A stretch of DNA of 64,000 nucleotides from Pelodera strongyloides (taxonomy: Eukaryota; Nematoda; Chromadorea; Rhabditida; Rhabditidae): the NCBI GenBank assembly GCA_036852015.1, contig JAANDG010000277.1, positions 62,001 to 126,000 on the forward strand, written 5' to 3'. A model generated the notes under the pieces. The model worked only from the letters and a program-made list of their open reading frames with translations. It had not been told where the DNA came from and did no database searches. The translations under genes and the position numbers were made by a program. Below, one piece after another: positions 25,871-37,062 of this stretch (its first letter is position 1; every line of letters starts with the position of its first letter).

Positions 25871-28400
25871 TGACTCACGCCTCTACGCTGGTACTTAGCA
25901 GTAGAATAGAAATGCGCAGTTATACAAAGTACAAAGCAATAAGTAAGCAAAGCAAGTCGTGGTATATCCTATTGTACTTGACCTAGTCTAGCGTAGCATT
26001 TTTTCATCCTGTGGAAAAAAAAGTAAAAAACAAGAGAAATGTGTTATGCAAATATTCGACTTGTTTGCTTTGAACTACACCAGTGCATGTCCATTTTTAG
26101 ATACAGTTAGAACAAATTGACCGAGAAAGGAAATTTATAATATGTTCACAAACGCTGTAATGGATACTGACCACCTGCAGGCGAACACTGGCCCATTCTA
26201 AAAACAAAACTAAATATGAACTGCAAACATAAAACACTATATCTTCACGCTTTCGAACCTGTTTATATAGATAGTTTTCCACTACGCCCCCGCTTTTGTA
26301 TTACCCTACCGTCACGGGTTGCCCGCGGGAGCCTAAATTTAATTACACGGGTAATGAAAAAATGTCAAGAGAAAATTTCATTATTAAACCAATTTTCACA
26401 TGGCCTCTCATAAAAGGTTATCGCCAGTTTTGCTCACAAACTGTGGGATAATTGGTGAAAATAGTCTCCTCAGTTTAGGCACATCGCTGCTACATCGTCA
26501 GGAAGTATATATACTTATTAGGCACAATAATTGTGTGCGAGTTTGATGACACAGACGCACAGACCGTTCATAGCGAAAATCTGACAGTGGGCATGGCCGA
26601 CAGAGAAATTTACCCAAAAATATCCCGAGAATTTCCGAAAATCCGCGTGCACATTTCGGGGCATAGAGCAGCGCGGGGCGCTCTCGGCATACTCAAAAAA
26701 TAAATGTGTTTCAACAATGGTGCATAAGGTGTGGCTGTCAGTGAATCACCATTATTACGTTCGCTGAGAATTATTGGCTCAATAATAAACCTGCTGCTCA
26801 TAATTTGAGTGCGCCATTTTTGAATTTTTTTTCTTCAGCGCATCGAACTCTAGCATTATCCGTAAGATGACAAAAATTCGCGATGTTTGAATTTAGTTTA
26901 CTGTTTCCTTGGATGAAACTTTATTCCCTTGAGCAACAAACGCATACAAAAAAAGCCGAACTAATTAATATTCTAAATCGATACCCAAGAAGTAAACATA
27001 ATAAATAACAACTACTTTGAAAGAATGGGAGGCAGGACGGTTCGGTGATTCTGTGATGGAAAGTACGTTGCATCAGAGAACTCGCCGAACTCCTCGGAAT
27101 ACGCTACACACCAAACATATCAGATGAGAGGTGATCATAGGCTTCATTCCGATAGTTGCTCGTTCCGTACAAATGCCCGTATAACGATATAACTTTAGAT
27201 CCAAAAATGTATTTCCGATGTATAAGTCTCGGTCAATCAGCATCAAATTTGTCATTTGTCTGCTTGTTCTTAGTTAGCAGAATAATAATAAACAAGGTTG
27301 TTGAGAGTTCGGATGCAATAACTAGAGCTACGAAACCTACTAATCGAAAAGGCGAGATTTCTTCTAACTATCGAACATGCACATAAAATGTGCAAAGAAC
27401 AATCCGATGATGGAACTTTATAGTTGAAAAATTATGGAGAATTATAATAAAATATAATATATAATACTATCTGAGAATAAATTAAAAAATGGGCGTCTGT
27501 TCCTAAAGTGTCTTCTTTTCCGTATAAATGTACATCCAAGGTCCAAGGACCCATCTCCATCCGTTTCGTCTACTTTAATTAGATTCCGTATATTGGATAG
27601 GATACGAGGAATTTCCGTCCTTTTTCTGAATATAACCGAATCCTTGAAGAGCTAATCTCGCGTTTTCTCCCTCGGTTCACTACGAAGCAATTACGATTAG
27701 AGGCCTAGCCTAAGGCCGCCTAAAAGTAATTATGCAATCTTGCAGATAAATAGAACATTGAGGTGGCCAAGGCCAAGTTTGTCGCCGATAGGCGATAGGG
27801 AGAGGTGATACTAACCAAGCAATTTGTTGTGAATATAAAGATTGACCGCACAATTGAATTTCATACCCTCCTTGAACTTGAGTGTACTTGGTCAAAATTA
27901 GGAAAGATTACAGATTAGCTTTGATTCCGAATCTTGAAAGAAAACGTTATTTTCTCGAAAAACGTCACTTTTGCTTACTTTCAGAATTCTAAAGGACAGT
28001 TCGGAACGCCTGGTAGGAAAATTAACGACTTGGATTATTATGAGGAGATAAATGACCCTAGTCTTAACTCCCTAAGTCAGCGTAAGCCTAACAATAATAA
28101 GGGCTTGACTAAATGGAGACAGAGTCAAAGATTATAGGGGCAACCCCACATCAAACTAATCTCCGACCTAGAACATAGAACTATGAAAATGACGAGAGTC
28201 TTTATTATTACGATATTACGCATGAAAGGAAAGTAGAATACAAGGGTCAGGCTCACGAAAATCAGTTTTTAGTCTTGTATTTTTTGTTTCACGAGCTAAA
28301 TGAAAATCAGATTTTTTCATGAAAAGTGCATCAGAGACCTGAGAAATGAGAAGGTTTTGATTTTTTTTTCATGAATCCATGAGCTCGACAGTAGAAAACA
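25871..28400. other. Non-coding interval; nothing recognised
   Basis: AT-rich sequence with scattered short open frames. I see no domain, exon chain or RNA gene. Confidence 0.4.
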
Positions 28401-28429
28401 GAAACGTCATGCCTCTGTTCACGTTAGGC

Positions 28430-28985
28430 GAATCGCCAGCGAAAATATTTTCCCTGCCGAACCTGCCGTCTAAAATATTTTCACTGACTAATCCGCCGTC
28501 GAAAATATTTGCACTGACTAATCCGCCTAGCGAAGGTGATTTAATGACGAAACGCCTGGCGAAAATAATCATCAGTGGCGAAACGCCTAGCGAAAGTAAT
28601 TTCCACTGGCGAAACGCCTGGCGAAGGTAAATTCAACTGGCGAATCGCCAGTTTATGCAGTTTGTTGATATTTGTTTACACGCCGGTGTGATTGTTTTTG
28701 CTTGGCATATAATGCTACTTGATATATATTATAAACTAAAATGATGTGCTATGTGTTAGTTTTCTGCGGTATAATTTGGGTGGTGAATTATCCTGTTAGA
28801 ATGTCGTCTCCATACACTACGAGAGCACGGCACACTATTCGTAGCAAAACTAGCGAAGCGCCTGGCACGCTGGTTGTTTAGTCAAAAACAGCGAAACGCC
28901 AGGCGAAATTTTTTTCAATTGGCCTTTCGCTGTGCGGGTGGACAGGCGTTTCGCCATTACCTTCGCCTGGCGTTTCGCCAAAAGG
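28430..28985. repeat. Degenerate minisatellite with GGCGAAACGCCTGGCGAA core and inverted outliers
   Basis: From 28430 to 28660 about eight units of roughly 30 bp alternate a GCGAAACGCC or ATCCGCC core with AATATTTTCACTG spacers. After a gap of about 170 bp the core returns, in both orientations, at 28835-28985 (GCGAAACGCCAGGCG and GGCGTTTCGCC). The core is itself palindromic. Confidence 0.7.
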
Positions 28986-29711
28986 GAACGCAGTAAGGAC
29001 GGCTCAAAAAAATTGAGGACATTATTAAGTTTCCAGTTTGGGAACCGGCAAATGTATCGTTTTTTTTATCGCAAAAATTAGCGTGGTTAATTTTTGGCAT
29101 TCAATATGTTCAGATGCACACCGTGTTTAACAAATAATAAATAAATAAATAAATAACAATAAGTTACTGGCGGCAACTAGCAGTCACAAAAGAGACTCTT
29201 ATATTTCCCAGCTCATCATACATATCCTTCACCCTCATTCTAAAGGGCACCATCTGGAGCTGTGCAAGAATGATTCAGTAAGCCTCTAATTGAATGGCGG
29301 CATGTCTTCAAGTGTCTCCATAATAATTTATTATATAATTATATGCTGTTCGGGCAAGTGTTAATGGGGAAGTTAACTGTGAAAGTATATGTTGGTATAT
29401 TTTACACAACAGTATTTAGTTTTTCCATGAAGGAAGTTGGTTTTTTTATGACCTCACCAGTGCGGGTTACTATGAGCGCTTAGTACCGTAGTCGACAAAT
29501 ATAAGTGAACGCAGACAGCAAAAATGGTCAGACTACAGGGGGTCACAGTTGGTAGGTGGGTGACATGAAAAAGGTGGAGCCAAAATCCGCGCGTTTGTCG
29601 CGGCTTTGTTTTCACACGATTTCACGACATTTCACCATCAAACTACGGTACCTATCTGCATTTTATATTGACACGTTTCAAAAATCATGATATTGCACAG
29701 TAATAAATAAA

Positions 29712-30153
29712 TCTTATTATATAAAGGAGAAGAGTTTCCTTGGTCTTTTGTTTGTATGCACGCAACGAAATCTTTTCATAAAGAAAATTTTCTATTGCCA
29801 AAGAGCATACAAAATCTTTGCTGCTGGCGAGATTCGAACCCACAGCAGCGCACAACCTCTCGATTCATAGTCCAACGCTCTACCTGTTGAGCTATGCTAG
29901 CTTATCACAAGGATAATCCTCTGACCTACATACAGCACCTTCAATATCAAATTTGCATGGTAGCATTAGTCGAGTGGTGATCCAAACTGATTATTATACG
30001 TTTCCACAATCTACGTGTGAATGTGTGGGAGGAGAAAGAGACGAGAGTTAACTTTTTAAATTGTAGTAATCCTTTTTTTAAATAGGGAAACAATCGGCCG
30101 AAGGCCGATTCCTCCAGTCGGAGAAGAGCCCGTAGGGCTCTTCGAACAGCTGG
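29712..30153 (+). mobile_element. Helitron-like non-autonomous element (442 bp) carrying a tRNA-like gene
   Basis: It starts TCTTATTATATAAAGGAG directly after an A. It ends with two hairpins (ATCGGCCGAAGGCCGAT, then GAAGAGCCCGTAGGGCTCTTC) followed by AACAG, CTGG and a T. This is the expected architecture of a Helitron inserted at AT. There is no protein coding. An internal tRNA-like segment lies at 29820-29901 on the minus strand. Confidence 0.65.
29820..29901 (-). pseudogene. tRNA-like gene with enlarged variable region
   Basis: The minus strand reads like a tRNA: D arm GCTC...GAGC, anticodon loop CTATGAA, and T arm GTGGGTTCGAATCTCGC. The acceptor stem has several mismatches. About ten extra bases (CGCTGCTGTG) lie in the variable region, seemingly a local duplication. 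The anticodon would be ATG, which is not standard for His. It is probably a pseudogene; a nematode-specific long-variable-arm tRNA is a less likely alternative. Confidence 0.45.
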
Positions 30154-30814
30154 TTAAATGAATATAACAGACCATTATTAGGCTTGTTATTATTCATAAT
30201 TATTGTGAATACAATGTGAATTATCAAATAACTGGTGTTTTACTTAGAAAACTTGCTTGTTCAGTCACGATAGTCTTTTAAAAGGGCACACTCACAAGAA
30301 AATTATTGTTTTGTTATTTTTTTTTTACATTATCCCGGTACTCCACATGACAATGGATTTTCATAGTAATTTCTATTCGTAAAAGGCAATTAGAACAGCC
30401 CGACGATCTGAAAACCCGTACATTAAATAAAAAAGTCACGTTTCATAAAAGGCTCCTATTTCTACGTTGTACACATTTGTGCTCACAATTTGTTGTTTAT
30501 TGTCACTGCTTTCATGTATCTGCTTAGAAATTCAAGCACATGGTTCCAGAGAGTCCGGTCATTCTAAATTCCGTCACGTATAATTAATATTCTGTAAGTA
30601 CTTTGTCATGTGTACGTTGTCACGTGTAAACTCGTACGGAGAACCGGAGTAAATTAGAAAAGTTAGAAAAGTATCTTTCTCGCGAGTCCCACCCTTCAAA
30701 GGCTGAGGGCCCACATATATTTGAATATTTATATATTTGAATATTTATTATACTCATTAAAAAGAGCGCAACGCCGTGAGAGACGATGAAAAAGAAAAAT
30801 CAAAGTAGATAATG
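30154..30814. other. Non-coding interval; nothing recognised
   Basis: AT-rich sequence between the Helitron-like element and the 18-bp tandem repeat. No gene or RNA is seen. Confidence 0.4.
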
Positions 30815-30920
30815 TAGATACTAGGATATATATAGATACTAGGATATATATAGATACTAGGATATATATAGATACTAGGATATATATAGATACTAGGATA
30901 TATATAGATACTAGGATACA
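30815..30920. repeat. 18-bp tandem repeat, about six units
   Basis: The unit GATACTAGGATATATATA is repeated almost without change about six times. It creates an artefactual minus-strand frame reading IYPSIY repeatedly. Confidence 0.95.
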
Positions 30921-31309
30921 TATAAAAAATTTTCCCCAAATTTTTCAGTGCAAAAACTCCCAGCTTCCTCAAATATGACGAAATCGTTTAACATAATAGG
31001 CAAAAGGTGATTAGTTTGGAAATGAAGATCCGTAACTAGATACCGTAGACAGAAACAAGAACATAGACAACAAAGGCAAAGGGTTTTGCGGTTCAAACTT
31101 TCATAAAACTTCGAATGAACCACACCAATGTATTGAACAATAAAATCCAACTTTTTGGGTGCGAAGATAAACTCTGTCGACAACCAGAAAGTTGTTGGCT
31201 GCGTTTGCTGACGCCTGTTCTTTAGCAGCCCGGAAGAATAATGCGTCACTCAACTTCAGGCAGCTCATGAGCTTTGAAAAACATGGCAGGTGCAGGGATT
31301 TTCCAGAAC

Positions 31310-31852
31310 ACTGAGAGCCGATGTGTTGCGCGCCGCAACATTTCGGGAAACAAAATGCGCGCCGCAAAGGAATGGAAAACAAAATGCGCGCAGAATAGAA
31401 ATGGGGCGCAAAATGCGCGCCGATCCTTTGCGGGAAACACCAGCGCGGAATTTGCGCCCCGCAACATTTCCTCACCGCTTCGGCAAAGTTTCTGAAAGAG
31501 CTCGGAGGATCTGCCGTAACTGCAGCTGATGTACCTATATTTTTCCGCAAGCACAGGTCTCACATGTATTGTGTGGTCAAGTGGCCTAAGGCGCTCTTTA
31601 GAGAAAGTAAGCTAACAAGAGTGAAGTTTCGAATCCAACACGCTGCTTTCTTTTTGCAGTTGTTACTTTTCCCGCAACGTTTCCGCGCCATTTCGGCAAC
31701 GTTTTGGGGGTGTTTCCCGCAACAGTTTGGGTGTGTTTCCCGCACCAAAACAGCAACCGGTGTCATTGAAAAACCTTTTGCGGCGCGCATCAAATTCTTT
31801 TGCGGGAAACACCCCCAAACTGTTGCCGCGCGCAACTCTTGAGTTTCGTTGA
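31310..31852 (+). mobile_element. Palindromic GC-rich repeat with tRNA-Leu-like core, copy A (diverged)
   Basis: The left part is GC-rich, with TTGCGCGCCGCAACATTTCG and AAATGCGCGCCG motifs. A tRNA-like core follows at about 31565-31655 (A box TGGTCAAGTGGCCTAAGGCG, B box GTTTCGAATCC). The right part has TTTGGGGGTGTTTCCCGCA units and ends TTGCGCGC...CTCTTGAGTTTCGTTG. It aligns end to end with copies at 40558, 47531 and 48083 and is the most diverged. Open frames here are shadows of the repeat. Confidence 0.85.
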
Positions 31853-32329
31853 AGCTTGTGTCTTCGTGACCCCCCCCCTATTACTAAACTTGCTATAGTT
31901 CTTTACAATACCCAATTTTCACGCTGAATCCACTTTCACTGGGTTTTTTTTTGGAAAGCGGAATTTTTGGGTATTCCTTTACTTATGGAATGAATTGATA
32001 GAAACTGCCGCGCAGTTTACATAAAATCGTTTATAAAGATGTTACTGTGAATAATACGTTTCCTGTAATTTCTAAGTCTTCTAAGAACCTTTAAACATTT
32101 TTTGCGGAGGCCGTTAGAGGCAGCCTATGCGACGGCGGTCTTGCGTTTAAGATGCGTATGTTTTTCACAATAGGTGGCAATCCAGAAGTGTTTACTTACA
32201 TGCTACTTTGTTGCCAGAAAATATTAAATGGAATGAACGGATTCCGCTAGGGGATCTAATGGATAGTGTATCCAGTAGAAAACGTTTGACGTGTTATTTT
32301 CGCTTATTTTCGCAAATAACATGAACCTA

Positions 32330-32990
32330 TTTTTTCACGAAGTGCAAAAATTCTTGATAACTAGCATGTTTCGTAATATGATTTATTTGAGTAAAAGTCT
32401 CCTAAAGTGTCCCGGAGGTCGCTAGAGAATCTTCTGATGGAATGTGTTTTATACCCATGTGTTTTATATGAGTTTTTATATTTTTGAGCGGTTTCCGCTA
32501 ATTCTGCTTCGGGCAAAAATTCTCGAAAACTAGAAGGTTTCGTGAAAAGGTTAATTAGGAGTAAAATACTCCTAAAATATGCGCGGAGGTCGCTAGGTAG
32601 TTTTCGGATGGAAATATTGACCCACAAAATTTATATAAAATTTTATATGTTTGAGTCACTTTCACTAAAACAGCGCCGGGCGTAAATTTTCGAAAACTAG
32701 AAGGTTTAGAGATATGGTTTATTTGAGTAAAATACTCCTAAAAACGACCCGGAGGTCGCTGGGCAGTTTCTGGGCGGATATATTGACCCACAAATTTTAT
32801 ATGAATTTTTATATTTTGAGCGGTTTCCGCTAATTCTACGCCGGGCGTAAATTTTCGAAAACTAGAAGGTTTCACGAAAAGGCTTAGTTTAGTAAAATAC
32901 TCCTAAAATATGCGCGGAGGTCGCTAGGCAATTTTATTTACAATATAATAAATCACACATTTTACATAAATATTTTAATTTTGGGTAAAA
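32330..32990. repeat. Tandem repeat of about 167-bp units, four copies
   Basis: The landmark CTCCTAAA...CGGAGGTCGCT recurs at 32401, 32571, 32737 and 32902, spacings of 170, 166 and 165 bp. Each unit also contains TTTCGAAAACTAGAAGGTTT, GAGTAAAATACTCCTAAA, GACCCACAAA and a TTTATAT...GAGCGGTTTCC segment. Units are diverged, with no conserved reading frame, so this is satellite-like rather than protein repeats. Confidence 0.85.
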
Positions 32991-33299
32991 AGCAAAAAAT
33001 ATTTTTTGCGTGAAAATGACCGTTTAATTCGTCATTTCGTACATTCTTGTAGTGTCTAGCACGCTGCATACTCTGCACTCTCTACCAACTGTGGGGTATT
33101 TTTCTTGTTTTTTTTTTCATTTCCGAGATAACTTTTTAATTAATCGTTAATAATGTTTACTTGAACAGTAGTCATATCTGTGTTTACGTTCCTTTTTTAG
33201 CCGCGGAACTTGATTTGTTTTGTCGAATACATCATTTACAGCAATTTCATGAGGAATACTATATTTATTTCCGAATAGAATTTATATTTTATTTAGATA

Positions 33300-35841
33300 A
33301 TGGCTTCACGATTATCCTTTCGTTTACTGTCGTTGCAACGGAGCATCGTGATGCGACCTTCTTCAATTCGGTTGCATGTCTTTCCAGAACAATGTAAGTT
33401 ATCATGTTCGTTTTTTTTGTTGCACTGGAGCGCTGGTACTCGATGAAAGACTGCCTGGTTTTTATCGGAGATCTTTTACAGTTACAAATGTGTTATTCTT
33501 TATATAGAATTTAGGTCTTACTTCCGGACAAACTCTACGATACCTCAATATGTCTACCCCTTTGCTGAAGGTCAGGAAAAACGACAAGAAACAAAAGGTA
33601 ACGCCCGTCCATAAACTCTTTGTTTTGTGGTATATCCTATGTTTAGGGAGCCATATTTATTGTCGTCGCTCTGTTTTATAGTAAATCATATGCTAGATGA
33701 ACAATTCTTTTGTGTTTTAGACAGCATCGACTGCCCTTCACCATGCAACCCAAACAGCAGTCGAGAATCCCTTTGTGGAAGGTGCCCTAAAGGTTGGTTG
33801 CTAACTGATTCAATATTGTTATTAGATCTTTGCATAATGTTAAAACATTATAACTGCGGAATCTAGTAGTGCAAATAAGGGCTACTTCCGAAGCTAAGTT
33901 GAACACTGGCTTGGTTTCACGTAGTTCGCGAAGGGGGTGCTGGGTGCTGGCCCCAGCGCCAGCGTGGTGACGAATCATACTAATCATTAGAAAATATTAT
34001 AAATACTGAAAGTTTGGAAGTCGTACAACGTTGATAATTGCACTCAAACATTGATTCCCCCTTTGAAGAAACATGCCGTTGACGTGTTATTGACGTGTAA
34101 ATATATAGCTAACTATTGTTTATATGCAGGAAATGAATCGGTGTGAAGATATTCTCGGAGATGAACTCGCCAAGCACTTCTCTCTTCAAGTCGATCTGAG
34201 GCTCTTCGAGGACATCATTGTGAAAATGGACGATGGAAAGGTATCCTTGTTGTTTTGTGAGTTATTTGCGTGCGTATACTATCCATACTGTCGTTGGTCC
34301 CGACCAAATGCCCTTGCTTTAGCTCAAGTATCCATCATATGCTTGCTGTATGCTATTGGAGTTGTTCCGTGTTCCTGCTAAACTTTCTTGTTATAGAATC
34401 AGCAGCCGATAACAACTACGTATAGTTTGCGTTATACGCGTAACACCAACTACAGTTTCAACTATGTCTATTAACATAACTGTATTTTAATTGTTTTATT
34501 TTTTCAGGAACACCGAATGTCTCATTTGGGTCGTGTCACTCTCAAGAACCCTCAGATGGTGATGATCAACTTTGCAGCCAATCCAACGGCGATCAAAAAC
34601 GCCAAACTGGCATTGCAGGTGAGATAATTATTGTGTTCTACATTCTTTGTGAGATATGAATGCGCAGAAGTGCAGAAGAATCCTAAGTAGGAGCATGAGT
34701 ACGTAACTTTCCTCCGTCGCACTAATTTGTGCGAAAAAAGCTGCGGAACTCCGTCGTCTCCCCTACTCCTACAATAATTAAGGGCTAGGTTGTTTCCCTG
34801 CTCCCGATAGGCATTTGCTTTTCTTATGTACGGTAAAGATCCATGGTATGAGGTATGAGGAGCCAATTTGGTACAAATCTTTATCCCCAAGCACCACGTA
34901 CTTTACAAAACACAGTAAAATTCACTTTTGGTGTTTTGAAAGATCGATGTTTCAAGACCAGTGTATTAGTAGTTATTCCGGACAATCGAGAGTAGAGAGT
35001 TTGCCAGCCCCATGTGTCAGTTTTGACGTTAACCTGGTATGCCAGGGAGTTGAAAGTATGTTGGGCAACTGCACTGCCTATGTTTCATGCAATTGTGGTG
35101 TGGACATTAGCATACATTACATTAGGGTACAAACCCCCTGTCATATGCCTTTAAACCCATTTTTTTGTTTAAACCTTTCCTTGCCCAGAAGTCGATGCTG
35201 AATGTGAATCCACAACACGAAGGTGTCGTCCTCTACATTCCCACTCCAAAAATGACGCGCGAACGCCGCGAACAACTGGCAAACGACGCGAAAGGAAAGA
35301 TGCTCAACGACTACAAAAAAGCACTGAATGAAGTAAGTTGCTTTCTTTGTTTTTTTACTCCCTAACCAGCTTGGCAATGGTTATACATTGGTCTTGAAAC
35401 ATGGTTCTTTTTTGGACTCTTTGACTATGTAGCCTTTTCGTTTTGTGCCGTAAATGTACCTCCTCTAGTTAGGACCCCTCATTTGTAAAGCTGAACTTCT
35501 TCGACCGTCCGACTCAACTACCTAAGGCGTAAACCGACTTCTAGCTATGTAGGTGTATGATTTAAGAAAAGTTTCGAGAATATTAATGTATATATTCGTT
35601 TCGCAAATCTTTGATTCGCGTTCATACCAGTAAGTCGCTAAGTGTGCACTTGCACGTAAAAAAAAACTTTATTTTCTAGATTTATACCCAATTCGACAAA
35701 AAGGCTTCCCGAGATTCGAAGACAGCAGACGAAGAGAAGAACACTCGCAAGAACCTTTTAGAACTTAAACGCGGAATGGAAAAGCGAGCGATTGATATTA
35801 TTGACAATAAGAGGAAACAGTTATTGGCTGAAGTAGCTTAG
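33300..35841 (+). CDS. mrrf-1: Mitochondrial ribosome recycling factor
   Basis: Releases mitochondrial ribosomes from mRNA after termination, together with the mitochondrial EF-G2. Exons: 33300-33393, 33515-33597, 33721-33792, 34130-34240, 34508-34618, 35189-35332 and 35680-35841. Phases agree; the product is 258 residues, the usual size. The first exon encodes a basic, acid-free N-terminus (MASRLSFRLLSLQRS), a good mitochondrial presequence. Its ATG follows a TTTAG acceptor by three bases, fitting trans-splicing. RRF-family signatures include LGRVTLKNPQMVMINFAANP, VLYIPTPKMTRERREQLA and a Lys/Glu-rich C-terminal helix (TRKNLLELKRGMEKRAIDII). A shorter start at 33550 would lose the presequence. 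Convergent with pbs-4. As I recall, the two are also neighbours in C. elegans (cosmid T20F5). Confidence 0.93.
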
Positions 35842-37062
35842 ACTATTAATTTAGAGTTAGAGTCATTTTTGTTTATTAAGCTAAAATGTTAGATGTTGAA
35901 AGAGTCTTGGGAGAATGATAGGATCCTGTATTATATCGTTTACGTTTTGCGTACTCCCGCGGAAAGAATTTTTTTTATTTGTACCATATCTTTATTCAGA
36001 AGAAGAAAGTACAAAAGGTGCTTCGTGCTTCCATTTGAGTACCCCCGTTAGTGGATATTGATAACATAAAGATGTTTAAGCTATAGAACGCGCATGAAGC
36101 CTTTACTAAACACGGCCATCACGTGTTTAATCTGATTTTGTTTCTAAAGATTTTAGCCCTTTGTTATTGTTATTACGTATGCAGTAGTTAGGTTAGGGTC
36201 TAAGTCTTTGTAAATATTCCCCGACAAATTTGCTATGTAATCAGATTGTGTGATATGAGATTTTACTTGCAGATTATCACGCATTGCTCAATTTCTGTTT
36301 TCTTGTTGTTTCACTGTCTAAATCAAATATCGAATACATGGTTTCATAAAAGTTGTGTATCCAGGCATTGGCTTTCAATAATTTCAGCAAATTAGCAGAT
36401 TGGAAACAGCTAATATATGGAGCGTGGTACCCGTTGACTACGGAATCGAAGAAGCATAAGTGTACGGCAACCCATATCATTTACTATCTGAGCATCTGGA
36501 GCAGTAACAGTGGGGCCACGGTGTTTGTTATGTTTAATACCTGCGGTGCGCTTTCTGAGTAATATACAGAGACACCTCAAGTATACTATTTCTTCATACC
36601 GCTACTATCTAAGACAGCATTCCTAGACCTTGGACCCTCTCATTAGCATGTGAAACCCTAAATGCTTCCGAGAGTACAACTAAAATTAGTATCAGACGGT
36701 AACCAATTTCCTGCCTTTACCATATATACACTACACCACACAAAAAAAAACAGTTACTTGATACAATTTACTTTCTTACACAACAACGCGTATCGAATAA
36801 ATAAATTAAATAAATACAAAACACTCGGGTTTAAAGTCAAGAACAAAAAGGTAACGAGCAATCCATCGGTTCGGTAATTTTCACTAAAAGAAGGATAAAC
36901 TTCGAAAATACGCATAAACATATCATTGTGTTACCAAGCAGCCAGTCAACAATCCAACGAAATCGATTAATTATTAACTTACACCGTAGAATAATTTAGG
37001 ATCCGTATTTCTCAACAGAAAATGAAAACAATAATCAACAGAGACCTTAACCTCATAATACT
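35842..37062. other. Convergent intergenic region of mrrf and pbs-4
   Basis: 1.2 kb holding both 3' untranslated regions and polyadenylation signals (AATAAATAAATTAAATAAA near 36797). No further gene is seen; short open frames are unsupported. Confidence 0.5.

Noticed and set aside
28430..28660. Possible CRISPR-like array of about 30-bp repeats
   Set aside because: The units are degenerate tandem copies without unique spacers, and the DNA is clearly animal nuclear sequence.
30757..30972. Frame with six IYPSIY repeats
   Set aside because: Produced by the 18-bp tandem repeat; the unit is a multiple of three by chance and no flanking coding signal exists.
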